In this document: in pieces, positions 1 through 10,900 of the stretch
Layout of the letters: every line of letters begins with the position of its first letter
Numbering within the stretch: the first letter of the stretch is position 1
NCBI GenBank assembly: GCA_947471745.1
Contig: CANJKZ010000723.1
Coordinates: 7,880,501-7,944,500 of the forward strand
Length of the DNA stretch: 64,000 nucleotides
Source of the DNA: Closterium sp. Naga37s-1
Lineage: Eukaryota; Streptophyta; Zygnematophyceae; Desmidiales; Closteriaceae
Reading direction: 5' to 3'
The notes under the pieces: generated by a model
The model's database searches: none
What the model was told of the DNA's origin: nothing
What the model saw: the letters and a program-made list of their open reading frames with translations, nothing else
Program-made: the position numbers and the translations under genes

Positions 1-1119
1 TACAATTCATCTTCGTGTTGGGAACGAGGAGCCCATGCGACAAGTTGCCGTGTGTGTGTGCGTGACTCGTGCCAGGAGTAGTTGGAGCGCGGCTCGACAT
101 TGCTCGATTGCTAGCCTGGCAACTTTGCAGAGTGCTGCTCGCTGCTGCTTCTCTTCTTGATTGTCCAAATTCCAGCTAGGCACAGACCGCGCATTTGACT
201 CAGCCGTATTTTACTCAGGTGTTCCCATCTTGACGACCTGATTACTCACTAAACTCTCTCCAACCGCTGTAGACGTTAATTGAATCGTTTTGAAGAGTGT
301 AGTATCCTACTGCATTACTCTGTGACAGAATATTTGGTACCTCAAAAAGCACCTGAGTATTTACCAGTCTGCCACTTGCCGCATCTCGCGTAAATCAATT
401 TGAAGGTTACGCGCTGGGGGGACATGTGGCTGTAAAAACCCGTTCATAGTTGGACCGTTTGCAGTTGTAAGGCTGTAAAAGATATTGCGTGGGAAATAAC
501 GATTTTAGCAAAGGAGCTCCTTTGCATTCGTTTGTAGCACCGCATGATTTCAAGTTAAGGTAGTCATAGTAATCACACATGGCATCCTTGACGGACAGGG
601 TTTCGTCGTGCTTGGAAAGGCAGGGCCAAATTTGAGGTCTGTACGGCACACCGAACGTTCTCCTAAGTACCATATGTGATTTTTTGGAGGCTACTGGATT
701 ATTGTACACTCGTTTGATCACCAACAAATGCTACAGTGGCAGTGCCACGCAACCTAAGGAAGCTACAGTGAAACAGAAATGTTGAGGGACAAAACAAGTG
801 ACTCCTCCTGTTCAAGAATGTCACTGGGGAGTTCCTGAGGGTGGCTGCAGTGCTGTAGCTGCATCCACGTATGAAGATGCAAATATGGTGGCCCTGTTCC
901 TTTGGAGGTACCTGCCAGGTCGAGAAAGGGAAAGATGTGTTACACGACAACAGAGGCCCGCACACTGTATAACGCTAACGCCACAAACGTGGGTACAGGG
1001 AACCTGGCAGATATCAGAACACTCGGGCAACGAAAGGGAGAGGTGAAAAAACTAGCTGCGAACATAATTAACAAGTGCTTCGCGAAACAGGCATAAGAAC
1101 AACCAACAGCAAGGTTAGT
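1..1119. other. No gene recognised; probable 3' side of the MRG gene
   Basis: I see no convincing coding exon, RNA gene or complete repeat here. A (GT)n stretch lies near 50-62. The last MRG exon, coding the residues after the helix ending at 1255, should lie on the minus strand to the left of 1255. I could not identify it in this stretch, so it may be short and diverged or lie before base 1. A minus-strand open frame at 407-727 (106 codons) has no recognisable motif and is not called. Confidence 0.5.
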
Positions 1120-1129
1120 GAAAGCGCAC

Positions 1130-1200
1130 TGACTTGAAAATGATGTTGAAGTTCTGGAACAGCTGGTGCAAACCTCCTGCTCAAATTAAAGAGGTGATTT
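1130..1200 (-). repeat. Degenerate third copy of MRG exon 9
   Basis: Carries GGLHQLFQNFNII on the minus strand with a GTCAGT donor-like site, offset 121 bp from exon 9. It has an in-frame stop upstream and no clear acceptor. Confidence 0.75.
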
Positions 1201-1254
1201 TTGAGGCGCCTAAAAAATCTCCTCAATGCACGCGGGTAGTGAAAGTGCACTCAC

Positions 1255-1339
1255 TTGAGGATGATGTTGAAGTTCTGGAAGAGCTGGTGTAGGGCCTCCT
1301 GCTCAAAATAGACCGTGGCCAGCATTGCCGGCAGCTTGG
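1255..1339 (-). CDS. MRG gene exon 9: LPAMLATVYFEQEALHQLFQ
   Basis: 85 nt, acceptor GCCACAG|CCAAGCTG, donor CTCAA|GTGAGT. Joined to exon 8 it reads HLLRLF-TKLPAMLA…, the family's LLRLFVKLPELL. The helix ends NIILK; one or more further exons should follow. Confidence 0.88.
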
Positions 1340-4300
1340 CTGTGGCGGTGGTGGTGACACAACAAAGAACAGGGACAGATGGAGGGATTGGTTGGTTGGT
1401 TTAGAGGGTGTTCAAGGGTGCAGAGCTGGTGCAGGGCCTCCTGCTCGGAGAACACCGTTGCCAGCATTGCCGGCACTAAGTTGGATATTAGGCTCACGTT
1501 TACGTACGTTTTACGTTACGTACAAGGGTCCAGAATGAGTTTACGTTTCCGGGCAGATTAGTTTATTTTCAGCTGCCCGGGTCAAAAAAATTTCCCTGGG
1601 GTTCGAAGTTGACATTAACATTATCTATGATAATGTTGTGGTTCAAGCTACGAAATTACAATCTCCAGCCATAAATTTTGTTGCCGACCATTGTTTGTAT
1701 CGGCGCGTCACTTTGTGACGCGTTACTTTTGCTAGGTGCACAAAATCGTTTCGGGCTTTCCCTCCAATTTCAGAATCGCGAGTCAACGTCCCCCCCCCCC
1801 CCCTCCCCCCAGTGTCATCACTTCGACCTCCCCACCTGTCCTTATGTTCCAGCCCCGTGACTTACACGGGGCTCTGAAGGTTACGCTCGATGCTAGAGCT
1901 ATAGATCCACGACCTAATCCTCTCACATCTTCTACGTAGATCTCCGTTCTAGATCCTCTAACCTAGATCCTAGAGTTCTTAAGTACGACCTAAGTGAAGA
2001 TCTAAAAGTTGGTGCTGCGAATTTAAATAGCGAGGTAGATAGTCACTAAATATAGCATAACGGTTATGAAAGAACCGTCAATCCTAAATATGGCATTTCG
2101 TACGCAGCCGTATGTGCTGCCCTGAGCGGTTGTGCCGCAATGGTGCTCTCTTCTCCAGGGCCAATTTACAGAACGCTTTTTTTTTTGGCCGGATTTTTTT
2201 TCCTGCCCGGACCTAAGTTACGCGTATTTACGCGAACGTAAACGTAAACGTAATGTTACGCGTAACATTACGTTTACGTAGGTCCAGGGACGTACGGACC
2301 CATCTTAGTGCCGGCAGCTTGGCTGGTGGCGGTGATGGTGATGGTGGTGGTGATGGTGGTGGTGACGGTGATGGTGATGGTGGTGGTGATGGTGGTGGTG
2401 ATGGTGGTGGTGACGGTGATGGTGATGGTGGTGGTGATGGTGATGGTGATGGTGATGGTGATGGTGATGGTGGTGGTGATGGTGATGGTGATGGTGGTGG
2501 TGATGGTGATGGTGATGGTGATGGTGATGGTGATGGTGATGGTGGTGGTGGTGGTGGTGGTGGTGGTGGTGGTGGTGGTGATGGTGGTGGTGGTGGTGAT
2601 GGTGATGGTGATGGTGATGGTGATGGTGATGGTGGTGGTGATGGTGATGGTGATGGTGATGGTGATGGTGATGGTGATGGTGATGGTGATGGTGGTGGTG
2701 ATGGTGATGGTGATGGTGATGATGGGACCAGCAAACACAGGAGTAGATGGAGGGGTTGATTGGTTTGAGAGGGGGCGTGCTGACGAGATTCCAAGTGACA
2801 AGACAGTGTGCACAATGGGTAGGATCTGGCATTACTCCAACTACACACGATACGAGACAGTGACTTTTGAGTCGACTCAAAAGGATCTGGTACTATTCCA
2901 CACACCAACAATACGAGACGGTGTGCTTTACTCTCTGATCAGACGACCAGACAAGCAGCTTTTGAGTCGCCTCAAAACAGGTACTTACTGCTCAATCCAC
3001 CAGAAAAGGCGCTGACAAAACAGAAACGCGCAAACATACAGAGACACGACACACATTCCCGCCCTCCCTGGTCCCCGTTCACCCCCCTCCATGAAGAGCC
3101 TGAGAAGCAAGCCAAGCCTTACTGAAGAGCCTGAGAAGGTGCTCCGCCCCGTATATATCCGACGGCCGTACAGTCGACGGCGCTGCCGCATCCGACACTC
3201 CCCCACCCCCTCCTCCTCCTCCTCCTCTCGCCCCGTCTCCACCTCCCCCTCCCGCCGTCCCCTCTCCTCCTCCACTCCCCCCACCCCCTCCCGCTCCCCC
3301 TCCTCCTGCGGCTGCAGCAGCACCAGAAGCGGAGGCAGCGGCGGCAGTGAGGCGGGCAAAGACGCATTGGAACTGCTCGCGCTCCTCCTTGTACAGCAGC
3401 ATGAGCGGCAGCGAGCGGTCAAAGTAGCACCGGATGCCGTTCACCACCTCCGCCATGCCCTTGCCACGCCTGGGGGGAGAGTGGGGGAGGGCATCGGGGG
3501 GGGGGACCGGGGGAGGGAACGGGGGAGAGCGGAGGGGAGGGATTGGAAGGAAAGCAGGGGAGTTGGTGTCAACGGGACAGGTGATGATGGCAGCACAAGC
3601 AGCAGCGAGCGGTCAAAGTAGCATTGGAAGCCGTTCACCACCTCTGCCATGCCCTTGCCGCGCCTGGGGGGGGTTGGGGGAAGTGGGGAAGGAGTGGAGG
3701 GGGAAACGGGGGGGGGAGGGGGGGGGGCGTAGGGGCGAAGGAGAAGGGGTGGGTATGGGAGATGAGGGAACCAAGCCGTGAAAGGAGAAGTGATTGGAGT
3801 TGACTCACAACATGAGTTGACTCGAAACAGGAGAAAGGGGAGGTACGGGAGATGAGGGCATGAAGCCCTGAAAGGAGAAGTGATTGTGAGGTGGGGAACG
3901 CCAGGAAAGGGAGAAAGGAGGATACTGAAACTGGAGAGAAGGAAGAGGAGAGGAGCAACAGCAGTGGCAAAAGTGACTGTTCCTTGTGCTTGGAGCTGGT
4001 AAATTTGCTTGGAGATGGAAAATTTGCTTGGAACTGGTAAATTGGCTTGGAGCTGATAGGGTTTGCAACAGCACACAGAGGACCAAACATATACGTAGAG
4101 AGTCACAAGGAGGGGGAGACGGGGAGGAAGGGAGGGAGGGCGGGCGGGGGTGGAGGGGGAAGGCAGAGGTAAAATCTGCCAGGAGCTCTTGAGAATTCTC
4201 AGAAGCCACTAAGGTTGGTTCGAGACATTTCCGTTGACTCAGAAGGAGGGGAGACAGGAAGAGGCGCGGGGCGGGAAGCATCTGGAGGGACTGACTGACT

Positions 4301-5964
4301 GACTGACTGACCGCTTGCTGCGCTTGGAGCTGATGAAATCCGCTAGGAGCTCCGCCACAGAGGTTGGTTCCCGACATTTGGGTTGACTCAGAAGGAGGCG
4401 GAGACAGGAAGCGGAGGGGGGCGGGAAGTGGCACTGACCGCTTGCTGCGCTTGGAGCTGATGAAGTCCGCTAGGAGCTCCGCCACAGAGGGCCTGCAGGG
4501 CAGTGGCACGAGCTGTGAGGGGAGGGATGAGGAGGAGAGGCGGTGAGGAAAGGGCAAAAGTTTGAATCGAGTGATAGAAGTTTGCAAGGAGATCTGCTGC
4601 GGAGGGCCTGCAGGGCAGTGGTATGAGCTGTGGGGCATGGGATGAGGGGGTATGGCGGTGAGGAAAGGGGAGGAATGAGGTGGGAGGGAATGGGCATGTG
4701 GGTGGGTTAAAGTGGGGGACTAGAGTCAGCAGCTGCTGATGATTTACTAGAAGAAGCACAGACCAAAAGCCAAAAGCCAAAAGCCAAAAAAAAAAAAAAA
4801 AAAAAAAAAAAAACACGCACACACACCAGGGCTAATTTCTGGTTTTGAGCAACCCTTATGATCAGTGCTGCACCTAAGCAAAAACCTGATTATCAGTGTG
4901 ACCCGGTAGGAAATTTCTTTTGCATCAGGGTTCAGGCTAGGTTTGAAAATTTTACCCTGAGGCATCAGTGTAAGACTTGTAAAAACCCTGCTCAGTTATT
5001 GTTACAATGAGTTTAGTCCGAGTTGAGTCCTTGGCGTTGTGTAGAGCGAAACTGTATTTCTGGCCAATAGTGGCCCACTTCGTGCCAATACATGTACGCA
5101 AATTGAGGTTTTGACAGTTGGCCAATGGGAATCCCGAGTTACGGGAAAGTGGGGGGAGGTCCGGGGGGGGGGGGGGGGGGGGGGGGTGTGGTACGGTACT
5201 AGCTTCAGGGTAAAACTCGCTAAGAAGAACGGTTACCCTGGTGCATCAGTGTGCCTTAAACGTATACCCTGGCTGATCAGGAAAATCACAGCTCCAAAAA
5301 AAATTACCCTGAGGCATCAGTGTGACTACCAAAAACCACCCTGATAATCAGGGTATCAGGGTGATTTACACTGATAAAATTTGGCCTGACACACACACAC
5401 AGAGGAAAAAAATATGTCTAGGGCAACACTACAAACAGGCAAGAAGAGCGCGGAGACAGACAGACAGGCAAGAAGTGCGCAAGAGAGTGGGCAGTAAGAG
5501 GAGCATCCTAGACTGACCTTCCTCTGGCGCACCACCAGGTCCTCGTCCTCTAGTAGCTGCCTCTCGAGCACATTGGAAATGAACAAACAGCTGAGTTTCA
5601 AGTCGTCTTCAGTAGCATTTCAGTTATGACTGACTCACCTTCCTCTGGCGCACCACCAGATCCTCGTCTTCTAATAGCTGCCTCTTGAGCGCATTCGGGA
5701 TGAACAATGCCAGATCCACATCGCACACCCCGCCCTTCTCTGCCCCACCACTTCCCCCCACTCCTCCCCCTCCCCCCCCGCCTCTGCCTCCTCCCTCTCC
5801 CCCTCCTCCCCCGCCTCCGCTATTCCCCCCAGCACCACCACTCCTGCCCCCAGAACCGGCTCCTGCAGTCCCCCCTCTCCCTCCCCTCCCCCGCTCGCTT
5901 CCCCTTTCCCCCCGGTTCCCCCCTCCCCGCCCCCGCCCTCTTTCCCCCCCACGCCCCTCCTCCA

Positions 5965-5998
<34 letters not shown>

Positions 5999-7928
5999 CT
6001 CACTGCTTCTACCGCTCTGCCCCGCACTCTCTCCCTCCGCCTCCTCCTCCTCCTCCTCCTCCTCCTCCTCCTCCTCCTCCTCCTCCTCCTCCTCCTCCTC
6101 CTCCTCATCCTCGTCCTCCTCCTCACCTCCTTTCCTCCCTTCCGCCTCCTCTTCCCCTCCTGCTCGCCCTGCTCCTCTTCTCCTCCCTCTACCAGCGCCC
6201 CCAGCACCAGCACCCCGACCAGAAGCAGCAGGAGGGCTTGTAGCGGCAGCAGCAATAGCAGCAGCGGCAGCAGCAGCAGAAGAGCCAGCAGCTTTGGCAC
6301 CAGCTGAACCAGGGGTGGTCTGGATGTGGGGGCCAGAAGGGGGGAGGAACGGGGGAGAAAAGTGGGCGAAGAGGGGAAGAAAGGGGGGAGAAAGGGGGGA
6401 GAGAGAAGGGGGAAGGAGGGGAGAAAAAGGGACCAAAAAAAGGGGAGAAAAGGGGGAGATGGAAGTCAGCAGAAGAGAACGGGCACAACGATAAGGTAGG
6501 TAGGTAGGGTTCTTTGACTACAAGCTAGTCCTTTGAATGAGAATTCTCAAAAACGGGCACAAGGATAAGGTAGGTAGGTAGGGTTCTTTGACTACAATGT
6601 GATGAGCCGGTTCTTTGTACCCTACAATGTGATAAGCTAGAAAGACGGTTCCCATTCCCAAGAAAAGTGGGCCGGTGATTATAGCCGCAGGAGAGTGAGG
6701 CGGAACTAGGGGAGGGAACGAAGGGAGGGAGGAGGAGGTGAAAGAGGAGAGAGGAGGAGAGGAGAGAAGAGGCGCCAGGGAGAAAGAGAAACGTACATCT
6801 GGTGCCTTTCTCTTGCGTCCCTTGCCTCCTGACCCGTGCACATCTGGGGAATATGGGGCACATGGGGCACATGGGGCACATGGGGCACATGGGGCAGATG
6901 GGGCAGATGGAGCAGATGGGCAGATGGGGCAGATGGGGCAGATGGGGCAGATGGGCAGATGGGGCAGATGGGGCAGATGGGGCAGATGGGGCAGATGGGG
7001 CAGATGGGCAGATGGGGCAGATGGGGCAGATGGGGCAGATGGGGCAGATGGGCAGATGGGGCAGATGGGGCAGATGGGGCAGATGGGGCAGATGGGGCAG
7101 ATGGGGCAGATGGGTAGAGGGTGGGTGTGGGTCGAATGGAGAGATGTTTGAAGACGTCTCAAAACACTTTGTTTATCACGGGAGCAGGCACGGCGCGGTG
7201 CGGGTCGTATGGAGTGATACACTGAGAGATGGAAGGAACCAGGCAGCGCTTTCAAGTTGCTGAGTTGAGTCAGATAAAAGCGATTTCCGGGATCAAAGAA
7301 TTTGTCACAAGGGTCCGTGCACAAAGGAAAAAACATGCAAGAGACATGCAAGAGACATGCAAAAGACATACTAGAGACATACTAGAGACATACTAGAGAC
7401 ATGGATTTCCTTATTCCCTTGTCTCCTCTTCCCACCTGATTATTCCCCTCCTCTCCCTTCCCCTCCCCACCCCTCCCCTCTCCTCCCTCCCCAACCAATC
7501 TCCTCCCCTCCACTCCCCTCCCCTTACTCCTTCCTCCCTCCCTCGTCCTCCATACCTCGTCCTCCCTCCCTCGCCCTCCCTCCCTCCCTCCCTCCTCAGC
7601 ACCCACCTGGCGAGGTGACCTTGCCACGAGCAGGCGCCTTGTCCTTCCGGCCGCCCCCCTGAGCCTCCTGCTTCAGCTGCTGCTTGCGCCGCTGATTCTC
7701 CTCCGTGTCCTTGAGCAACCGCACCGTGCCCACCCACTCGTCCCAACTGCCACAGTCAACACACGTGCACAGCACACACAGAATTGGCTTTTGAGTTGAC
7801 TTGGAAATCTGCTGCTTGCGGCGCTGATTCTCCTCAGTGCCCCTGAGCAAGCGCAACGTTCCCACCCATTCGTCAAAACTGCCGCCCGAACCAGACACAC
7901 AAACGTGCACAACAACAGAGAGAGAGAG

Positions 7929-7989
<61 letters not shown>

Positions 7990-10900
7990 ACACACATGAG
8001 CATGCACCCACGCGCAGCACACACATGACCATGTGCACACACACACACCCATGTGCAAGCGGAGACGCATGCATGTAACCACGCACGCGAACGCACGCAC
8101 GCACAGCACACATGCAGAGCACCACACGCACACACAAACACACACATGCACACAAGTAAGAGAGGAGGGAAAACGGAGCGGGAAGGGGCAACGAATACTA
8201 AAAACAGTGGGGTAGAGAGCAGGGGAGGGCAGCATGAAGCAAGGGAGATGAAAAAAACCGTTCTTGCCAGGGGTTGATGCTATTCAGCAAAACCGTTCAT
8301 CAGAAGTTCATCATGAAGCCATTCAGTACAACAAGGGAGAAAACGCGTTAGCAAGAGAGTTGATGCCCATTCAGTACAGCATAATAGGCGAAGGAATGCT
8401 TCCTGGCAGATAGGCCGGTTGACTTTTGAGTCGACTCAAAAGTCAGCGCGTTAGCAAGTGAGTTGTTGCCCGTTCAGTACAGTATAACAGGCGAAGGAAT
8501 GCTTCCTGGCAGTTAGGCCGGCCGGGCTTTGGATAGGCAGAGTTGACTATTCATTCAATACAAGTGATCGGCACCGAGGGCACAGATTCAGTGCACAGCG
8601 GCGCATGGCGCAGGGGGGGAAGTTGAGGGAGGTGAGGAAGTTGAGGGAGGTAGGAAAGTTGAGGGAGGTAGGAAAGTTGAGGGAGGTAGGAAAGTTGAGG
8701 GAGGTAGGAAAGTTGAGGGAGGTAGGAAAGTTGAGGGAGGTAGGAAAGTTGAGGGAGGTAGGAAAGTTGAGGGAGGTAGGAAAGTTGAGGGAGGTAGGAA
8801 AGTTGAGGGAGGTAGGAAAGTTGAGGGAGGTAGGACAGTTGAGGGAGGTGAGGAAGTCGAGGGAGGTGAGGAAGTTGAGGGAGGTGAGGAAGTTGAGGGA
8901 GGTGAGGAAGTTGAGGGAGGTGAGGAAGTTGAGGGAGGTGAGGAAGTTGAGGGAGGTGAGGAAGTTGAGGGAGGTGAGGAAGTTGAGGGAGGTAGGAAAG
9001 TTGAGGGAGGTAGGAAAGTTGAGGGAGGTAGGAAAGTTGAGGGAGGTAGGAAAGTTGAGGGAGGTAGGAAAGTTGAGGGAGGTAGGAAAGTTGAGGGAGG
9101 TAGGAAAGTTGAGGGAGGTAGGAAAGTTGAGGGAGGTAGGAAAGTTGAGGGAGGTAGGACAGTTGAGGGAGGTGAGGAAGTCGAGGGAGGTGAGGAAGTT
9201 GAGGGAGGTGAGGAAGTTGAGGGAGGTGAGGAAGTTGAGGGAGGTAGGAAAGTTGAGGGAGGTAGGAAAGTTGAGGGAGGTAGGAAAGTTGAGGGAGGTA
9301 GGAAAGTTGAGGGAGGTAGGACAGTTGAGGGAGGTGAGGAAGTTGAGGGAGGTGAGGAAGTTGAGGGAGGTGAGGAAGTTGAGGGAGGTGAGGAAGTTGA
9401 GGGAGGTAGGAAAGTTGAGGGAGGTAGGAAAGTTGAGGGAGGTAGGAAAGTTGAGGGAGGTAGGAAAGTTGAGGGAGGTAGGAAAGTTGAGGGAGGTAGG
9501 AAAGTTGAGGGAGGTAGGACAGTTGAGGGAGGTGAGGAAGTTGAGGGAGGCGAGGAAGTTGAGGGAGGTGAGGAAGTTGAGGGAGGTAGGAAAGTTGAGG
9601 GAGGTAGGAAAGTTGAGGGAGGTAGGAAAGTTGAGGGAGGTAGGACAGTTGAGGGAGGTGAGGAAGTTGAGGGAGGTGAGGAAGTTGAGGGAGGTGAGGA
9701 AGTTGAGGGAGGTGAGGAAGTTGAGGGAGGTAGGAAAGTTGAGGGAGGTAGGAAAGTTGAGGGAGGTAGGAAAGTTGAGGGAGGTAGGAAAGTTGAGGGA
9801 GGTAGGAAAGTTGAGGGAGGTAGGAAAGTTGAGGGAGGTAGGAAAGTTGAGGGAGGTAGGAAAGTTGAGGGAGGTAGGACAGTTGAGGGAGGTGAGGAAG
9901 TTGAGGGAGGTGAGGAAGTTGAGGGAGGTGAGGAAGTTGAGGGAGGTGAGGAAGTTGAGGGAGGTAGGAAAGTTGAGGGAGGTAGGAAAGTTGAGGGAGG
10001 TAGGAAAGTTGAGGGAGGTAGGAAAGTTGAGGGAGGTAGGAAAGTTGAGGGAGGTAGGAAAGTTGAGGGAGGTAGGAAAGTTGAGGGAGGTAGGACAGTT
10101 GAGGGAGGTGAGGAAGTTGAGGGAGGTGAGGAAGTTGAGGGAGGTGAGGAAGTTGAGGGAGGTGAGGAAGTTGAGGGAGGTAGGAAAGTTGAGGGAGGTA
10201 GGAAAGTTGAGGGAGGTAGGAAAGTTGAGGGAGGTAGGAAAGTTGAGGGAGGTAGGAAAGTTGAGGGAGGTAGGAAAGTTGAGGGAGGTAGGAAAGTTGA
10301 GGGAGGTAGGAAAGTTGAGGGAGGTAGGAAAGTTGAGGGAGGTAGGAAAGTTGAGGGAGGTAGGAAAGTTGAGGGAGGTAGGAAAGTTGAGGGAGGTAGG
10401 AAAGTTGAGGGAGGTAGGAAAGTTGAGGGAGGTAGGAAAGTTGAGGGAGGTAGGAAAGTTGAGGGAGGTAGGAAAGTTGAGGGAGGTAGGAAAGTTGAGG
10501 GAGGTAGGAAAGTTGAGGGAGGTAGGAAAGTTGAGGGAGGGTACAGAGTGAGAGAAGAGGGGAGGAGAGTGAGCGAGAAAAGAAGGGAGTGAAAGCTGGG
10601 TGCGAGGGAGCAGTGGTGAAATGTCACCTTTTCTTCCACCCCTGTTGCAATCAGAACAGTAGGAGCAGTGTAGCAGTCGCAGCAGGGCAGATGAGTCGCA
10701 GGAGACCAGGGTGTAACACACACGCATGCGCAGCAGCGCGACAGCAGGGGCCAGACGGCGGGTGGAGAATGGCAAGGAGAATACATGTGAGGCACAGGGG
10801 AGAGGCACCGGCAGGGAGGGGGGGGGGGATGGATAGATGGGTGGGTGGGTGGGTGGGCTGGGGGGAAAGAGTGGGAGGGAGAGCGTTGAAGAATCAAGGG

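Larger units (their letters stand above)
1414..2330 (-). repeat. Second copy of MRG exon 9, split by a transposon
   Basis: Minus-strand acceptor CACCAG|CCAAGCTG at about 2322, then the DNA transposon, then PAMLATVFSEQEALHQL at about 1414-1475. Homology ends in CTLEHP. Confidence 0.75.

Noticed and set aside
407..727. 106-codon minus-strand frame near the left edge
   Set aside because: Looks protein-like in part but I recognise no family or splice context; it could be an exon of a neighbouring gene, not supportable alone.
2228..2911. Long frames coding poly-His, Ser-Pro, Val-Met or Gly-Asp over the GGTGAT repeat
   Set aside because: All six frames are open because the repeat lacks stops; no start context or domain, and the tract lies in an MRG intron.
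5624..6436. Poly-Glu protein segment upstream of MRG exon 6
   Set aside because: Open in frame but produced by a CTC microsatellite; no acceptor with correct phase could be fixed at its upstream end, so it was left as possible, not called.
8614..10537. CRISPR-like array
   Set aside because: The units are contiguous with no spacers, in a spliceosomal intron of a eukaryotic gene.
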